A stretch of 64,000 nt of DNA from contig CM063498.1 of assembly GCA_032207245.1 (NCBI GenBank), positions 94,620,301-94,684,300 of the forward strand, written 5' to 3'. The stretch is from Pardosa pseudoannulata (lineage: Eukaryota > Arthropoda > Arachnida > Araneae > Lycosidae). This document shows positions 11,713-24,765 of the stretch, piece after piece (within the stretch, counting starts at the first letter, position 1; every line of letters starts with the position of its first letter). The position numbers and the translations under genes are program-made. The notes below the pieces were generated by a model. The model was not told the DNA's origin and did no database searches. It worked only from the letters and a program-made list of their open reading frames with translations.

Positions 11713-12289
11713 AGAAACCACCATTTAGCACCCCTCTGCAAGCGACGTCTGAAGCATAATAACCCGTATGCATCCCTCTTGCTACGCTACTGGGTTGTTG
11801 AAAAGCAAAATTAAATTCTAATATGAAGCGAGATTGTTAAATTCTTATTCTGTAAAGAACACGTTGAATAGTGCAGCTTGGTTATCGGGTTTATCTGATT
11901 TATATAAAATATTAAAGGTGTAGCATATTGCAGTCAATTTTAAAGGTGCAAATAAAGGGCAGAAGAACTAAATTTTTAATCACTGCATTTGCTCAACACT
12001 AGTAGCACGGTTTCTTAATAAAGAATAAAAATAATGAAAATCCTCCAAAATATATTCCAGTAGAACACATGTAGTAGGAAGTGTAATATAAAGCTTTCTA
12101 GTAGGCTATCAGTGAACTGCCATCGTTTAGACATCCTCTATTATAACCTTTTGGAAGAGCATTAGCATACAGTCTGCTGTTGAAACGTGAAAAAGTTGCA
12201 CAAGATTCAATAATAATAACGTTCTTTTGAGTCAACCTCTCTGAGAATAAGAAGGATAACGTTCATTTGTTGTTGTAAATCATGATGTC

Positions 12290-12990
12290 GTTTCTCGTGG
12301 TACCCCTCTTCCATTCATCATGTCCCCGAAACTCTTTGAAGACGTAACTTGCGTCTCTGCGTGCCCAACCTCCAACCCCCCGTGGAGTGTTGGCGCCGGC
12401 TACTCAGTGTCCGGCACGTGCAGTGATCATGAATGGTTTCCCCTTTCCTTTGAGGGGAAGAAACCGATCGTCTCCAGAAAGGTGTGAGTGTATGTGTGTG
12501 TGCGTATGTATGTGTATGTGTAGTTCTTTTACCTTTATTTTTTTTTCTTTTTCCAGGAAAGTATGTAGGACAGGTTAGAGTTGATCACAATAGTCAAGTC
12601 TCGGTTCTTGTTCTGGTCACGTACTGCGGCGGCACGTGGTCAGAGCGAGCGGACGACTCCTGCGGAGACAAAAATGGCAGCGGTCGAGGTAAAGAAATGG
12701 TTCCAACTCGTGCCACCATCTACTTCTTCCCCTACACCTGTATCCGAGACTTTTGGAGTTTTGACACGTACCTGGAAATATTTGTAACAAAGTGCTGTCA
12801 TTAAGTCTTCGTGGTGTGGGGGATATAACACTAGAAATCCGGGAACATTGTTACCACCAAGAGAGCCGACCGGTGTGTGTGTGTGTATGTATGCATACGT
12901 TAATAGGCGTACAAGGAAGTTATGCGGTGTCCACATCAGATTTTGTTTTTCTTATTAGCGACGGGGCAACTTTCGGGATCGTCTAACACG
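12290..12990. other. GC-richer island, possible exon or regulatory region
   Basis: The only extended stretch in the first 13 kb with composition well above background. It holds a CA/TG-type tract (12484-12522) and an open frame of 106 codons (12484-12804). A pyrimidine tract ending in ttccag at 12551-12556 could be a splice acceptor, and gcggtcgag|gtaaag near 12689 a donor, which would bound a ~133-bp exon open in the frame GKYVGQVRVDH. No domain was recognised. A relic ataacactagaaatccggga at 12826 resembles the piggyBac-type ends in this window. Confidence 0.25.
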
Positions 12991-13456
12991 AACAACATTG
13001 ACTCTAAAACAAATTTTAAAAAAAAATCTCTAAAAATTCCGACAGTATAGATCTCTTAAAAAATTGATAACTGGTTTCCTAAAGTTTTAATGTGAACTGT
13101 AGTCTGTTGCTTAGAGTTTAGTTTAGATAGAGTAGGGGGTCATTTAGTTTAGTTAGAATAGAATAGTCAGAGTTTAGTTTAGTTAGAGAATAATAGTCAG
13201 TTTAGGTTAATTAAAGTAGGTGTTTAAAGGGAGAAGAGAAGGAACACACGGTGATTGTAGATTTGAAAACCACTTAGAATTTCTGGAGCCGTAATGAAAG
13301 CTTTTGGCTATAAATTTACTTTGGTGCATTTTAACAATCGGGTTATAGGATACTCGTCGATACCATATTCCTTAAAGAAGCGTCTGTGGGGTTTTACACA
13401 AAATATCTACATTCGTTTACAGATTTATTAGTTTACCTCTTACTTACACACACATC

Positions 13457-14181
13457 CAGGGCTCGACTAACTGCATCCGGGGGCCCCCTTACTTTGCTGT
13501 ACACAGGTGGTGGTTACTGGGTGATTCTTATATGTAGTGGCCGAACGATGTCCGATGGGTTAGAGTGCTGGCCCTCTGTACCAGAGTTCGGGGGTTCGAA
13601 TCCCACAGTGGCATGAATGTTCGTAACCGTTCGGAATCGGCTTTAAGTTGTAGGTCCCGGTCTCATTAGCCCTCGTGTTGTAAAAAAGTAGACCGTAGCA
13701 CTCTAAACTAAACTATATGTAGTGATGCTTAAACTATAGCCCGCAGAGCCTTTAAAGTGGATTCACCAATGTAGTTAGTCAAATAAGATTAGTTTAAAAT
13801 AAAATAAAAAATTATGAAATAAGTAAAATTATAAAAAAAATTACTTAAAATTACTTAAATTAATTAAAAAAAAGTTACAAAAAAATCCTGGATGGTAAAG
13901 CGTATATTAGAATTTTGTAAGTCTTTCCCGAGGAATTTTCCTGCCTAAAACAGAATGTAGTTGCGTGTTCTACATTTTTTGCCAGTACTTACGTTTGTGA
14001 TCAAGCTCTCTAATGATACTGAATAAGTCAAAAAATAAAAGAGGAAATTGTCGATAATTTAAAGTGAATTTTAGACATGCGAATCATATTTTAACTTGAA
14101 ATGGCAGTTAATTTTGGGAGGGGGGTCCTTTTGACTGGGGGCCCGGGAGCTTGCCCCGTTTACCCTGTCGGAAATCAGGTT
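13457..14181. mobile_element. Possible DNA-transposon remnant around a SINE
   Basis: The left end CAGGGCTCGACTAACTGCAT followed by ccgggggcccccttac resembles the hAT-type CAGGGC ends elsewhere in the window. At the right, the minus strand reads CAGGGTAAACGGGGCAAGCT followed by cccgggcccccagt. Both carry a gggcccc block a similar distance from the end. No matching 8-bp target duplication was found, so the boundaries are uncertain. The SINE at 13541-13714 lies inside. Confidence 0.35.
13541..13714 (+). mobile_element. SINE family A, copy 4
   Basis: A-box-like gtccgatgggttagagtgct and a perfect B box GGGTTCGAATCCC are followed by body gttcgtaaccgttcggaatc ggctttaagttgtaggtccc ggtctcattagccctcgtgt and end actctaaactaaac. 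This is one of the best preserved copies. Confidence 0.9.
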
Positions 14182-14205
14182 CTGCACTCATCTAACATAT
14201 GTTTA

Positions 14206-14266
14206 TGTTTATATATATGTTAAATTTAGATAGTATGTATATGTATATATATATATATACACACAC

Positions 14267-14342
<76 letters not shown>
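14206..14342. repeat. (TA)n/(TG)n microsatellite
   Basis: Imperfect TA repeats with short CA patches, ending in about 13-14 TG units, abut the left end of the solo LTR. Confidence 0.95.
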
Positions 14343-14978
<636 letters not shown>

Positions 14979-14979
<1 letters not shown>

Positions 14980-15487
14980 TAGCCTTATAGCCCGTCATAT
15001 GACGGGATCAGTAAAATTTTTAATTTTCCAGCATTGTAAAATACCCTATGAAGCAGGTAATAAAATCGTTTGTGTCTTGCCTGAGAATTATCTGGTACAC
15101 GCTCAATAATTTGTTTATCTTCATATTCCTCTAAAGTCTCCCTACATTGTGAATGCAGTTTAGAATCACGCTGAATTCATTTAGTCAAACCGTGTGGTTA
15201 TGTATAAAAAACAAACACACAAACAAACAAAATTTTTAATTTTCAAAGATATATAAATTAAACGCTAGATATTTATTAGTCAGTGAAATAGACTCCTAGA
15301 CTTTTAAGAAAAGAATTTGTTGTTAACAACGGTGACAAAATTTTCATTGCCAAAATTGCAATATTCCACAAAAAGTCACTAAAATTTCTCTAATTTGACC
15401 AGATTCAGTGCGATTTACAATATTCTAGAGTTTCTCGTAGTTATATGTGACGAGACTATAAAAGAACAAAGAACATATATTTCAGGA
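14979..15487 (-). mobile_element. Helitron copy, minus strand, 3' end intact
   Basis: On the minus strand the 3' end reads tgatcccgtcatatgacggg ctataaggCTAG, ending at 14979 and followed by T. It has a perfect six-pair stem (CCCGTC/GACGGG) and the same sub-terminal block as the Helitron at 1-1147. Upstream on that strand come the gataaacaaattattgagcg block, a cattcacaatgtagggagac segment and the ttaacaacaaattcttttc block. Its 5' limit is unclear because a second copy's 3' end abuts it at 15488. Confidence 0.75.
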
Positions 15488-16270
15488 ATAGCATATAGCT
15501 AGTCATATGATGGGACCAGTAAAATTTTTAATTTTCCAGAATTATAAAATACCTTATGAGGCAGGTAAAAAAAAATGGTTTGTTTTTTGTGTTTTGGTTG
15601 TCCAAAATTTAGCGAATCAATTGCAAATCGTGTGGTTATGTATAAAAAACGAACACACAAACAAACAAAATTCTTAATTTTCAAAGATATATAAATTAAA
15701 CGCTAGATATTTATTAGTCAAGTACTAGACTTTTAAATTAATTTTACAATACCGGTGATCACAAATTTTTTGAACAAACATAATCGATGATTAAATTTAA
15801 AATTATCACTTATATACTTAATCTATTATTTAAGTCACATATTTATATGAATGTTAATTTTCCTTGTGTTTACTTTGTTAATTCAATAGATTTTAAATAT
15901 TCAATTTTTTGTAAAATTTTTTTCCTCAAATTTTTTTTGTTTATGTATAAATTTGTTGATTTAATCCCCTGCCTTAGCACGCAATCAACAGCACGCCAAT
16001 GCCAAATGGGTGAAGACAAACAAGATAATGATTAGAACCAGGAGAGTGGGCTAAGAAGAGGAGTTGAAAAACGAACACACAAACAAACAAAATTCTTAAT
16101 TTTCAAAGATATATATTTCGCTATATTTATTAGACATAAATAGACTCCTGATTTAAGAAAAGAATTTTTGTTAATACCGGTGACAAATTTTTTCACTGCA
16201 ACAAACAAAATCGATGATTAAATTTAAATTATCACTTATATACTTAATCTATTATTAATCATCTATAAAA
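15488..16270 (-). mobile_element. Nested Helitron copies, minus strand, degraded
   Basis: A second 3' end appears at 15488-15515: the minus strand reads tcccatcatatgactagcta tatgctatt, with the CTAG mutated. Then come gcaggtaaaaaaaaatggt, a unit with gaacacacaaacaaacaaaa ttcttaattttcaaagatat (also near 15213 and 16073) and a block cgatgattaaatttaaa.. atcacttatatacttaatct (15785, 16211). That block is the complement of 61385-61460 in the other Helitron. The ~430-bp spacing of the acaaacaaac blocks shows tandem or nested accumulation of Helitron segments. Confidence 0.6.
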
Positions 16271-16469
16271 AAAATTATTTCAATAGTAAGTCAGAAATAA
16301 AACATATGCAAAAATGACTCGTGTAATAATTTTCATGTTGGATATATAGGAACACTTATATGCAGAAAAAAAATTTTTTTTTTTTATTAAATTGAAATAT
16401 ATGCACAACAAATAATAGTCAATTATAAAGGTGGAAGACGGACAATAAACTTAGATATTATTATATTGG

Positions 16470-16519
<50 letters not shown>

Positions 16520-16860
16520 CATTCTCTCTCTGCCCCCCCCTCTCTCTCACCGCACATACTTTTATATATACATACAGAGAGAGAGAATTTTTGAAAAATA
16601 TATTACTTCATATAGCAAAACTAAATTATTTTTAGGAAGTTATACCTTTATTAATCATCTAGGAAAAAATATATTCTAATTAGGATAGAACTTTAAAAGA
16701 ATGCAAAAATCGACTCGTGTAAGAATTTTTCATTGTGAAAGGATATATAGCCACTTATATGTCTTCAAAAGAGAATTTTTTTTTTTGTGTGTGTGTTACA
16801 CTATTTGCACAACACAAACTAGAGAGGCGACAAATCATTTTAAAGGTAAGATAATTAACT
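16255..16860. repeat. Diverged direct duplication around a TA/CT microsatellite
   Basis: 16255-16450 and 16650-16860 share taatcatct, aatgcaaaaatcgactcgtg taa.aatttttcat, gatatatag..acacttatatg, tatttgcacaacac and agataatt blocks in the same order. A (TA)n tract (16474-16518) followed by (CT)n (16523-16547) lies between the two copies. Confidence 0.6.
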
Positions 16861-16869
16861 CTAGAGAAA

Positions 16870-17928
16870 TAAGATGTATGAAGCTATAATTCTAATTCCT
16901 ATTGTTTGAAAGAGATGTTGCTTCCTGGTACAAGAAATTTGCTTCTGTTAAGTCTAACTCAATTTTATGGCTTAAGTACATAATGAAATCATTAGTATTC
17001 TAAGACAAGAAGAAAATTTCTTTCCGAAAAATGCATAGCAGAGTATGTAAATAATGGCACTCTGAAAGACTTTTTTTTTTCCCAGTTTTAGCACCTTGGG
17101 GAAAATATCGTATGTTGTAGCAGCTAATTAAAACGATTAGCATTTCAAGTAAAAACTCTCTACTTAGTAATAAATATTTTCCTCCGGTATATTTACTGCG
17201 ATTGCTAATAAACGTCTCTGAAAATGAAAGGAAAATTCTTTGTTCTGAGGCTCCTAAATTCTTGGATTCTTCTTTGATAATTGGCAACATAAATATAATT
17301 GCACATCCCTTTAGAAGCGTTAGACAATTCTGAAATACCGAAAGAACTGAATTCGTGATGAAATAATAGCGATCATAAAACGAACAAAACCTTAAAAAAT
17401 AGAACACAAACATCCAATTATCGGAACAATCTTTCCCAATGACAAAACGACGCGAAGAAAGATAAAATATATAAGCACAAGCCTTAGTCGCGATAGTAAC
17501 AAAAGAATTTTTTTTTCCTGATTACTTCCTCTTAAAGGTAATAAAATTGGTTATTTTAAATGATCATCCTAGAATTTCTTATTCCAGTGAATAGGCTTTT
17601 AAAAGAAGTAAGAAAGAATAGATTTACTAAATTACCTTTCACGCGAAACGTTTAAAAGTATGGCAAGTTTTTGTTTCGCCTGCTTCCAGCTGTCTGTTAT
17701 GCTAAGAAAATTTTCAATAGACATGTATCATCAACTGATGTTTTCATTCAACAAATGCCATCCATTTTCATGCATTAGAGTTTTAAGTCGTAACGTCAGA
17801 CAAACAAAAGATTGAAGAGTTAATTTTTTGCAAAATTCAAGGAATACCCAAGCATAAAAGCCCTAAACAGATACGGTTGTAACATTAGAAGAACAATGCA
17901 GTGAATTATTATAGAAAAGCCTATATAA
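16870..17928. other. No gene found
   Basis: Unique-looking AT-rich sequence. A 137-codon minus-strand open frame (17000-17413) is the longest here that is not a repeat. Its translation is rich in Phe, Leu, Ser and Tyr, with no domain recognised, and looks like chance AT-rich coding. Confidence 0.4.
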
Positions 17929-17930
17929 TT

Positions 17931-18010
17931 AGGGCCGGAAAGAGGGCGTGGCAAAGGAGTCATTTGCTGCGGGCGCATTGGTCACAGGAGTGCCCCATTG
18001 TGAGTCAAAT
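17931..18010 (+). mobile_element. hAT terminal fragment related to 34701 end
   Basis: agggccggaaagagggcgtg gcaaaggagtcatttgctgc gggcgca closely follows the pattern of the right end of the hAT element at 33215-34701, whose minus strand is CAGGGCCGTAACTAAGCAAA ggtggcaaaggtggcatttg cc. The first C is missing and the opposite end was not found, so this is a fragment. Confidence 0.55.
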
Positions 18011-18079
18011 GCTTGTTAAAAGCGCTTCGTGATGAAAACGGAATCCGAATGAAGACAATTCGCCCCCGCAGAAGAAAAA

Positions 18080-18940
18080 GCTGAGAAATAATTTCCAAAT
18101 TTCTATAATTCTGTTTAAATAGTATGGTTAAAAAACAATAAATTAGAATTATTAAAAATGTAGGAATGTAAATTGACTGAATAATGCATTTCAGAATAGA
18201 TTTTAATAATCTAAAATTTACAGAGAAGTTTTAGAAGGTATTCGTCGGCTAGAGTTCTAGAATATAAATCCAAATTTAGCAACTGCATTTAGAATTTTCT
18301 ATGCTAGCATGTAACGACAATTTCGTATGGATTTTTTTTTCAGCTAAAACGAAAAGTGATGAAGTCATATTTTTTGGTTATGGTTTTGGAACGACTAAGG
18401 AATATGTTTATATTGTATATTGAAAAATAAACTACAAACAGTTTGAACTACGATGAAGTCGAGAACTTATTCGCGTATGCTAAATATTGGAAAATAATGT
18501 TGTAAATACTTTTCCTTGGTATGCAATACATAACACTGTTAGTTCCTTAATTTGTGAGTTGTGAATATATTTTGAGAAAAATGTTTATATGTTTTTCCTC
18601 TATATTTTGAGTTAACGGCCCAAGCCAGTTTTCTGCCACAGGTGTCAAAGGATCTAGATCCGGCCATGTATATAATAATGATTACAGAATAAACCGCTTC
18701 AGACAATCTTCGCTGTCAACGTCCGTCTTTTTTTATTATAAATACAAGGAGGCAAAGATGTATTTATAGGAGAGCTTCGAGGTATCTGGACCTCCAGAGA
18801 ATTTCAATGTATGAATTACAAGAATTTTTTAGACTTATTAAAATTTGTATGCATTACTACTTTCCACTGAAAGTCTTGAAAGATGGTTTTCAACAATGAA
18901 AAGACCAAAAACATTTCTTCGTAACAGAACTGATCACAAG
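18080..18940. other. No gene found
   Basis: AT-rich sequence. A small patch at 18640-18725 (ggatctagatccggccatgt, cagaataaaccgcttcagac) has an AATAAA and raised GC like an LTR 3' end, but no bounded element could be drawn. Confidence 0.35.
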
Positions 18941-18949
18941 AGGTTGAGA

Positions 18950-19665
18950 AGTTTATCATTGTTTCCGGTGAATAAACACATGACTATAAATGTAGATGAA
19001 GTTTTGACAAACTAGCCTTAAAATCTAGAAGAATGAGTTTATTACTATAAAACAATAGTTTATAAATTACTGATTATGCCATACTTTTTCGAATTTTGTA
19101 TTTATACAAGGTATATAATAAGAAAAATAAAAGGATATGACATAATTCCTTACTTCTTTTTTTAATTTTCCTAGTTATTCATAAAATTAGTTTGTATTCT
19201 TCTGATGAATACTGCAGAGTAAATTAAATATGCTCCAGTATTTATCTCCAGGCAAGTTTAGACCTGGTAGAAACATACAGATTAAATTAAAAGACACATT
19301 GGCCTTGATTCTTCGCTATAATTGGCCACAAGAGTTTGAAAACTTTAGCATTACTTTCGATGCATATAAGTTGAACCAGATGGCCTTAAAAACTAGAAAA
19401 ACTAAATTACTACTTTAAAACTTTAGTTTATTAATTACTGATTGTGCCTTTTTTATTTCGAATCTTGTTTCATGCGAGGTATATAATTTTGTAAAAGGAA
19501 TATAAAAGGATATGTTTTAATTCCTTTCTAAATATTTATTATTATTTTCCTAGTTATTCATAAAATTACTTTAATTTAAATTCGTTTCTTAAATATCATA
19601 GCTAAGTCAAATATACTCCAGTATTTGCCAGGAAAATTTAAACGTGGGAAAAACTTTGAGCAAAA
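18950..19665 (+). repeat. Dispersed repeat R1, tandem pair
   Basis: Two co-linear copies (about 18950-19260 and 19270-19665) are offset by roughly 370-386 bp. Shared blocks are gccttaaaa.ctagaa.aa, aattactgatt.tgcc, cgaatnttgt, aggtatataat, aaaaggatatg, tatnctccagtattt and gaaaaac or agaaac. A third, inverted copy lies at 6895-7235. The ends do not show recognisable transposon termini. Confidence 0.7.
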
Positions 19666-20196
19666 TAAAAGACACAATGGGCTGCAAGTATATTTTTCAA
19701 GATACAATGAAATTGCCTTTAGCGCTTCTAATCCGTTTTAAGATTTATTTATGTATGCATGCCAAACCATAGATATATGTATAACATTTATGTATGCATG
19801 TATGTATTTACTTTGTATGTGTGTCTGCGTGTGTGTAATGAATATATGAGTTTTTAAGTTCATTGTACTTTAGGTTTAGACATTGGACCTTCATCGAAAA
19901 CAAATTTTGGCTACGTCACTGCAAAAAGCGATTTCTCTAGAATATTCTATAAAGTTTTATATTTTTATAATAACCATTCAAAAAATAATCCCAATTGGTG
20001 TCACTTCACTGTTTTCCAAATATTTTTAGTTTCAAATTTATAATTCCATTCTATTACTAAGAATCCGAGCATCCATCTTTAAACGTTCGTTCAGCTGTTC
20101 AAATTCATTCGATCTTTATTTATCATGTTCAGTTAAGTATTTCTTTTCTCTTCGGGATAATTATTACTTTTAAAGGAATATTTTATTTTCAAATAC

Positions 20197-20535
20197 TAGA
20201 TCCTCAGCAACTGCACTTCCGAGGGGACTGGAAATCTGTCATATTTTGTCATTTTTGTTTTAAACGTATTAGAATGTTTGAAATCTATTTAATCATCATA
20301 TAATAATACAACAGTTAGTTGATGACTAAGTTTAATTTAAGGTAGTATAAAGGTGATTTTATACTAAATTCTAGATGCTCATCAGGTACACTTCGGGGCG
20401 AACAGAAAGCTGTCATATTCTCCCATTTCTGTTTAAAAGGCCAAGATTGTTTAAAATGTGTTTTATTATAGTATTTATACAACATTTAGTTGATATTTCA
20501 GACTCATTTAAGATAGTATACAGGACCATTTTGTC
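20197..20535 (+). repeat. Tandem duplication, ~170-bp units
   Basis: The block ctaga(t)..tcagcaac/ggta, gcact/acacttc.gggg, ctgtcatatt.t..catttt gtttaaa, acaacagttagttgat and taaggtagtataaaggtgat .tttat occurs twice, from about 20197 and 20366. The copies are clearly diverged. Confidence 0.65.
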
Positions 20536-20704
20536 TGGTCTTAACAATCAGCTAAAGCTTATGTGCGATTAGTAATTTCGAAAATGCATGAGGCGTAATG
20601 AACGATTATTTGTAATCAACCGTGATGTAAGGAGAACAGATAATCTTATACACAGAATGTTGTTTATTAAATTAAATTTGCTATCTTTTTAAATTATTTA
20701 TTTC

Positions 20705-21360
20705 CTTTATCTATAGAAGTTTTCAGTCTTTCAAAGTTTTCCGACTATATTCAGTATATTCCATAGAATACATTTACACATCCCCCCCCAATAAAAAACT
20801 AATATTGTTAGTGATTTCTAGTTTCAGAAAGTACTGCATACTTTAGGCCAAATGATTTCCCATTATAAATCAATTTTTCGTCCCTAAAGCCATAGTTAAT
20901 TTAAATCGATAGTTGAAACTTTAGTTCATTTTGCTCAGTGACACACCGGTACTAATTCGTTCACCCTCATTTACAAGTAGCTGAACGATGGCCGAATGGT
21001 AGGGTGCTGCTCTTCGGTTCCAGAATTCATGGGTTCGTAACAACTCAGAATCGGTTTCAAGTGGTAGGTCTCAGTCACATTACCCTTAGAGCAGGAAAAC
21101 AGTGGACGTACCTCTCCAAACCAGGGCATTTAAAGTATCTTAAGTGCGGATTTTTAGTCTTTCAAACTTTTCTCACAGTATTCAGTATTTTTCTTGGAAT
21201 ACATTTTAAACATTGCAAGTAAAATTAATCATTAGGGATTCATAGAGTCCAATTTTAGAAATTATTATTGAATACTCTAAATTTATAAATCAATTTTTTG
21301 TCAACATAAAGTAGTTTAATTCAATACTTGAATCTCCAGCCAATTAATCACTCATTTACC
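20705..21360 (+). repeat. Duplicated segment interrupted by a SINE
   Basis: 20725-20960 and 21145-21360 share ttagtctttcaaa.ttttc, tattcagtat, ggaatacatttna, gattcatag or gatttctag, and tttataaatcaattttt.gtc. SINE family A copy 5 sits between the two copies. Confidence 0.55.
20981..21124 (+). mobile_element. SINE family A, copy 5 (internal deletion)
   Basis: It starts ctgaacgatggccgaatggt and has a B-box remnant gggttcgtaac. About 25 bp between the B box and aactcagaatcggtttcaag is missing relative to other copies (no cccactgtggcatggatgtt). The rest of the body gtggtaggtctcagtcacat tacccttag is present. Confidence 0.8.
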
Positions 21361-23584
21361 CTTATATACATAGTTTTTCAATCTTAATAAAGCAGGACTT
21401 TTAATCTATCAATGTATTTTTTAATACATTTAAAAAAGGGAGAGTTAGTAAAAGATCCACTTATTCCAATAACCTTACTCTAACAAAATACGTCCTCTTC
21501 ACAAAATACGGTCAGTCAAAGTAAAATTCAATGCAAATCATTTCTGTTTAATTTCAGATATTAAAAGCGAAAATCCTGACTTATTTTTTACTGAAATAAA
21601 TATTAAAATAATTAATATTTTTACACAAAGAACTTTAAAATGTAAGCAATATTTAAAAATAACGAAGCACTTGTTTAGACACGAAAAAAACGCGTCAAAG
21701 AGAAACTCGTCTGCTATACAAAATTATTTATTTTAGAAAACGTAATATTTTCAACTTAGTACTTAATTAATTATAATTAATTGATATCAATATCAAGTAA
21801 AGTATTTTTCCGTATTTTTCATATTTGAAATCTTACACAGAACTAAAAAAGCATAATGTTTTGCTTTGACTGGCTATATTACGACTAATTTTATGTGATC
21901 TGAAATTATGTGATCTTGACTAATCTTTTTGGCTGCAGATTCATGGATACAAAAACTTTTCTACAGTATAAGTATTATCGCTTGATTCTAAAAAGAAATA
22001 CCCGTATGGAGAAATAATTGGAGACACCAAATCCATTTCAGCTTCATACTTCTACAAACCAACCAGAAATTAAAAAAAAAAAAAAGTTTCAGTATGGTGT
22101 GTGTCGCAGGAAAGCTGATAGTTAATGAGATTATATCAGAAGTATTATGACTAAGGAAAAGTATATACACAAGCATTCTCTTCTAAAGCCATTGTCTTTG
22201 CCAGAAAAAAAGTCCCTCGAAATCTGAATATAAACTGAATATATCGGAATAAATACTCTTATTAAAGTGTTTACATCGTCATATTCAGATCCAAAAAAAG
22301 AACTTCGAAGATTGTACGTAGTAGGGAATACCCAAAAAAAAAATCATTTGTAAGTAAAATAAATTTTTATATAATGAATGCAGTTATATGTTTCAACAAT
22401 AGGGCCTTTAGAAGTAAAAACAGCGAAATATATTTGAAAAAACTGCTACTTTGGAAGATAACAGTTAGAATTATTCTATAACTATTTCTCATTGTGAATA
22501 TTCGTAATTTTAGTATTTTTTGCCATGTAAAATTGCTGTTTAAAAGTACTCATTACTTTTGTCTACATTTCAAAGTTGAATGAATAAGGATCTTAACATA
22601 ATAATGACAGCCAACGTTTCTTAGTTTATTACAGTATCCTTTGTGTCCTGCTATGAAACTCCACATAATATATCTTATTGGAGAACAATTTTTTGCCGAG
22701 TCCTTTAATATTCGTCCTATACCTTCCAGTCAAAAGTACATTCCTCCCTACGGAGTTAGAAAACACATATACCTAACATCCCTCGTGGGTCTTCGTTTAA
22801 ATGAAAACGCATCGAACCCAAGATTTAATAACCTAAATTAACTAAAAGGCTATTTCGTTAGAAAGATGATTCCAATATTCAAAATACATCCCAGTACATT
22901 CATTGTTCTACAGAACAGCAGATGTTCTCTCCGATACTCTTCGTTAACAGTGTCGGTAAATGTTTATTGAAGCGATGAAGTAAAAGATAACAAGAGGATG
23001 ATAGCTGCCAACACTTACAAAATATAATTAGCTGGTACAAATTTAATTTTAACAAGTAACCCCAATTATTCTAGCCTTACTAAAGAAAGGCGGCATTTTC
23101 ACTTAAAGTGTAAATATTTATTACGTAGATGGGCATTACCACAATCAAGAGTAAGACTGAAAGCAAGCTCGTAAATTTCAAATAAATTAGATCTGGATGA
23201 TTACAATCATAAATCTCTCTAAATCCATATCAGTACCTGATTCCCATTCAGAATATCTCTTCCATAAATCTGCGATGCAGGCTTCAGTTTTCTGATGTTC
23301 ATTTGTCAAAATACAGCATTCAATAAATCAGAAGAACAAATAACATTAATTTATAGAAATGCCTTCCTAGAGAAAAAAGGTTACAGTGTTTCAAAAACTT
23401 CCCATTACGTCGCGTCGAAGAACTTGTTCTTAACAGCTTATGCTGTGAATCTGGCCATAAATTTCTCTCGGAATTTTTTTCCTTTCATTCCAGACTTCTT
23501 ATCAGATTAAAGACTAAATTGCCTAAAACCTATATATTCCATTCAGGATTTCGAGTAGCCTTAAGAATGCTGGATGTGACTTTT
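21361..23584. other. No gene found
   Basis: AT-rich sequence with short open frames only (up to 72 codons), none with a recognisable motif. No repeat-family member was recognised. Confidence 0.4.
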
Positions 23585-24469
23585 GGGTTATTCCATGTGA
23601 AATCGACACAATTTTAGAACAAATTCTACCTGACCCCCTCCAATTTTGATTAAATTTGGTACAGTAAGTGACTTCATGGTAATAAAGAAAATCCCCAAAT
23701 CTTATGTTCAAATAATAATTGGTTTGGGAGTTATAAGGCTTTAAAGTTGCCAGATTTGCCTAAAAAATACACTATCGGCATACCTTTAAATTACACTTGC
23801 TACTCTCCTAATTAAGCTAGAGATATGTGCAAGGTGTTATTTTAAACCTTTTTTAATGGGCTTTCATATGATATACAACACATGATGACTTGAAATTTTT
23901 TTAAAAAATTTAAATTTAAATTTAAATTTAAAATTTAAATTTCTCAAAAAGCCAAGTTTTTAAAATTTTGAAAAAAAATTCATAAATTTTTCATATTATT
24001 GTTAATTAATCCTCAAAGTTTCATGTTGGGATCATAATGGGATCACAAGCTACAAAAGTTTTTGTTTGATATATTTACTATTGCAATAACGAAAATGAGA
24101 ACATGCATTCATTACTTTTAATCTAACTCATTTGTATGGGATGGCATTAATGTTTACACACTACCTTATCGACATATACTCTAGTAAATAGTACATTTAA
24201 CATTTGTGAAGATTTTAGAATGAAGAAAAATCATTAAAGTGCATTACTTTTGATGGATGGTGCTACTTATTTAGTTGAAACTGATAGAAAGCTTTATGTG
24301 TTTTGAGAATTTCTACTTCAGAAAGAATATACATTCCAAACCAATTATTATTTGAACATAAGATTTGGGGATTTTCTTTATTACCATGAAGTCACTTACT
24401 ATACCAAATTTAATCAAAATTGGAGGGGGTCAGGTAGAAACCTTGTGTTGATTTGGTATGGAATTACCC
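23585..24469. mobile_element. 885-bp DNA element with ~140-bp terminal inverted repeats
   Basis: The left arm (23585-23735) starts GGGTTATTCCATGTGAAATC gacac and contains tacctgaccccctccaattt tgattaaatttgg and gtgacttcatggtaataaag aaaatccccaaatcttatgt. The right arm (about 24330-24469) is its near-perfect complement and, read inward, starts GGGTAATTCCATACCAAATC aacac. Both ends are flanked by TTTT. The interior has no transposase, so it is a non-autonomous element. The superfamily is not clear to me. The 62-codon minus-strand frame at 23523-23711 lies in the arm and is not a gene. Confidence 0.8.
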
Positions 24470-24765
24470 TTTTACATCGATAGACAGAAACACTGAATAA
24501 AAAAAGGAAAATACAGAGAGGTATTGAGTTTTTGTCAGATCCTTCCAAAGAACGTAATTATATAATGATCATATTTCATTATATATATGTGTGTGTGAGT
24601 GTGTGTAGCGTAATATCTTAAATACTTTAATCTTACTCCTATACTAACTCCTATATTAAAAAACCATCAAGTCAGCGATTTCTCTGTCTTTCTAGTAGCC
24701 TCTTAGCGATATACTATTTGAAATAGATAAAATTTGAAATAGATATAATGTTTATATCGGTGACC

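Noticed and set aside
13541..13620. Functional tRNA gene at SINE heads (also 2599, 24766 and 52790)
   Set aside because: A and B boxes are present, but acceptor stems do not pair properly and each continues into a shared non-tRNA body, so they are SINE heads.
17000..17413. 137-codon minus-strand frame (MFVFYFLRFCSFYDRYYFIT)
   Set aside because: Residue mix is dominated by Phe, Leu, Ser, Tyr and Ile from AT-rich codons. No domain, and no support as a gene.
18640..18745. Possible LTR 3' end with AATAAA and raised GC
   Set aside because: No matching TG start, CA end or target duplication could be placed, so no bounded element is claimed.
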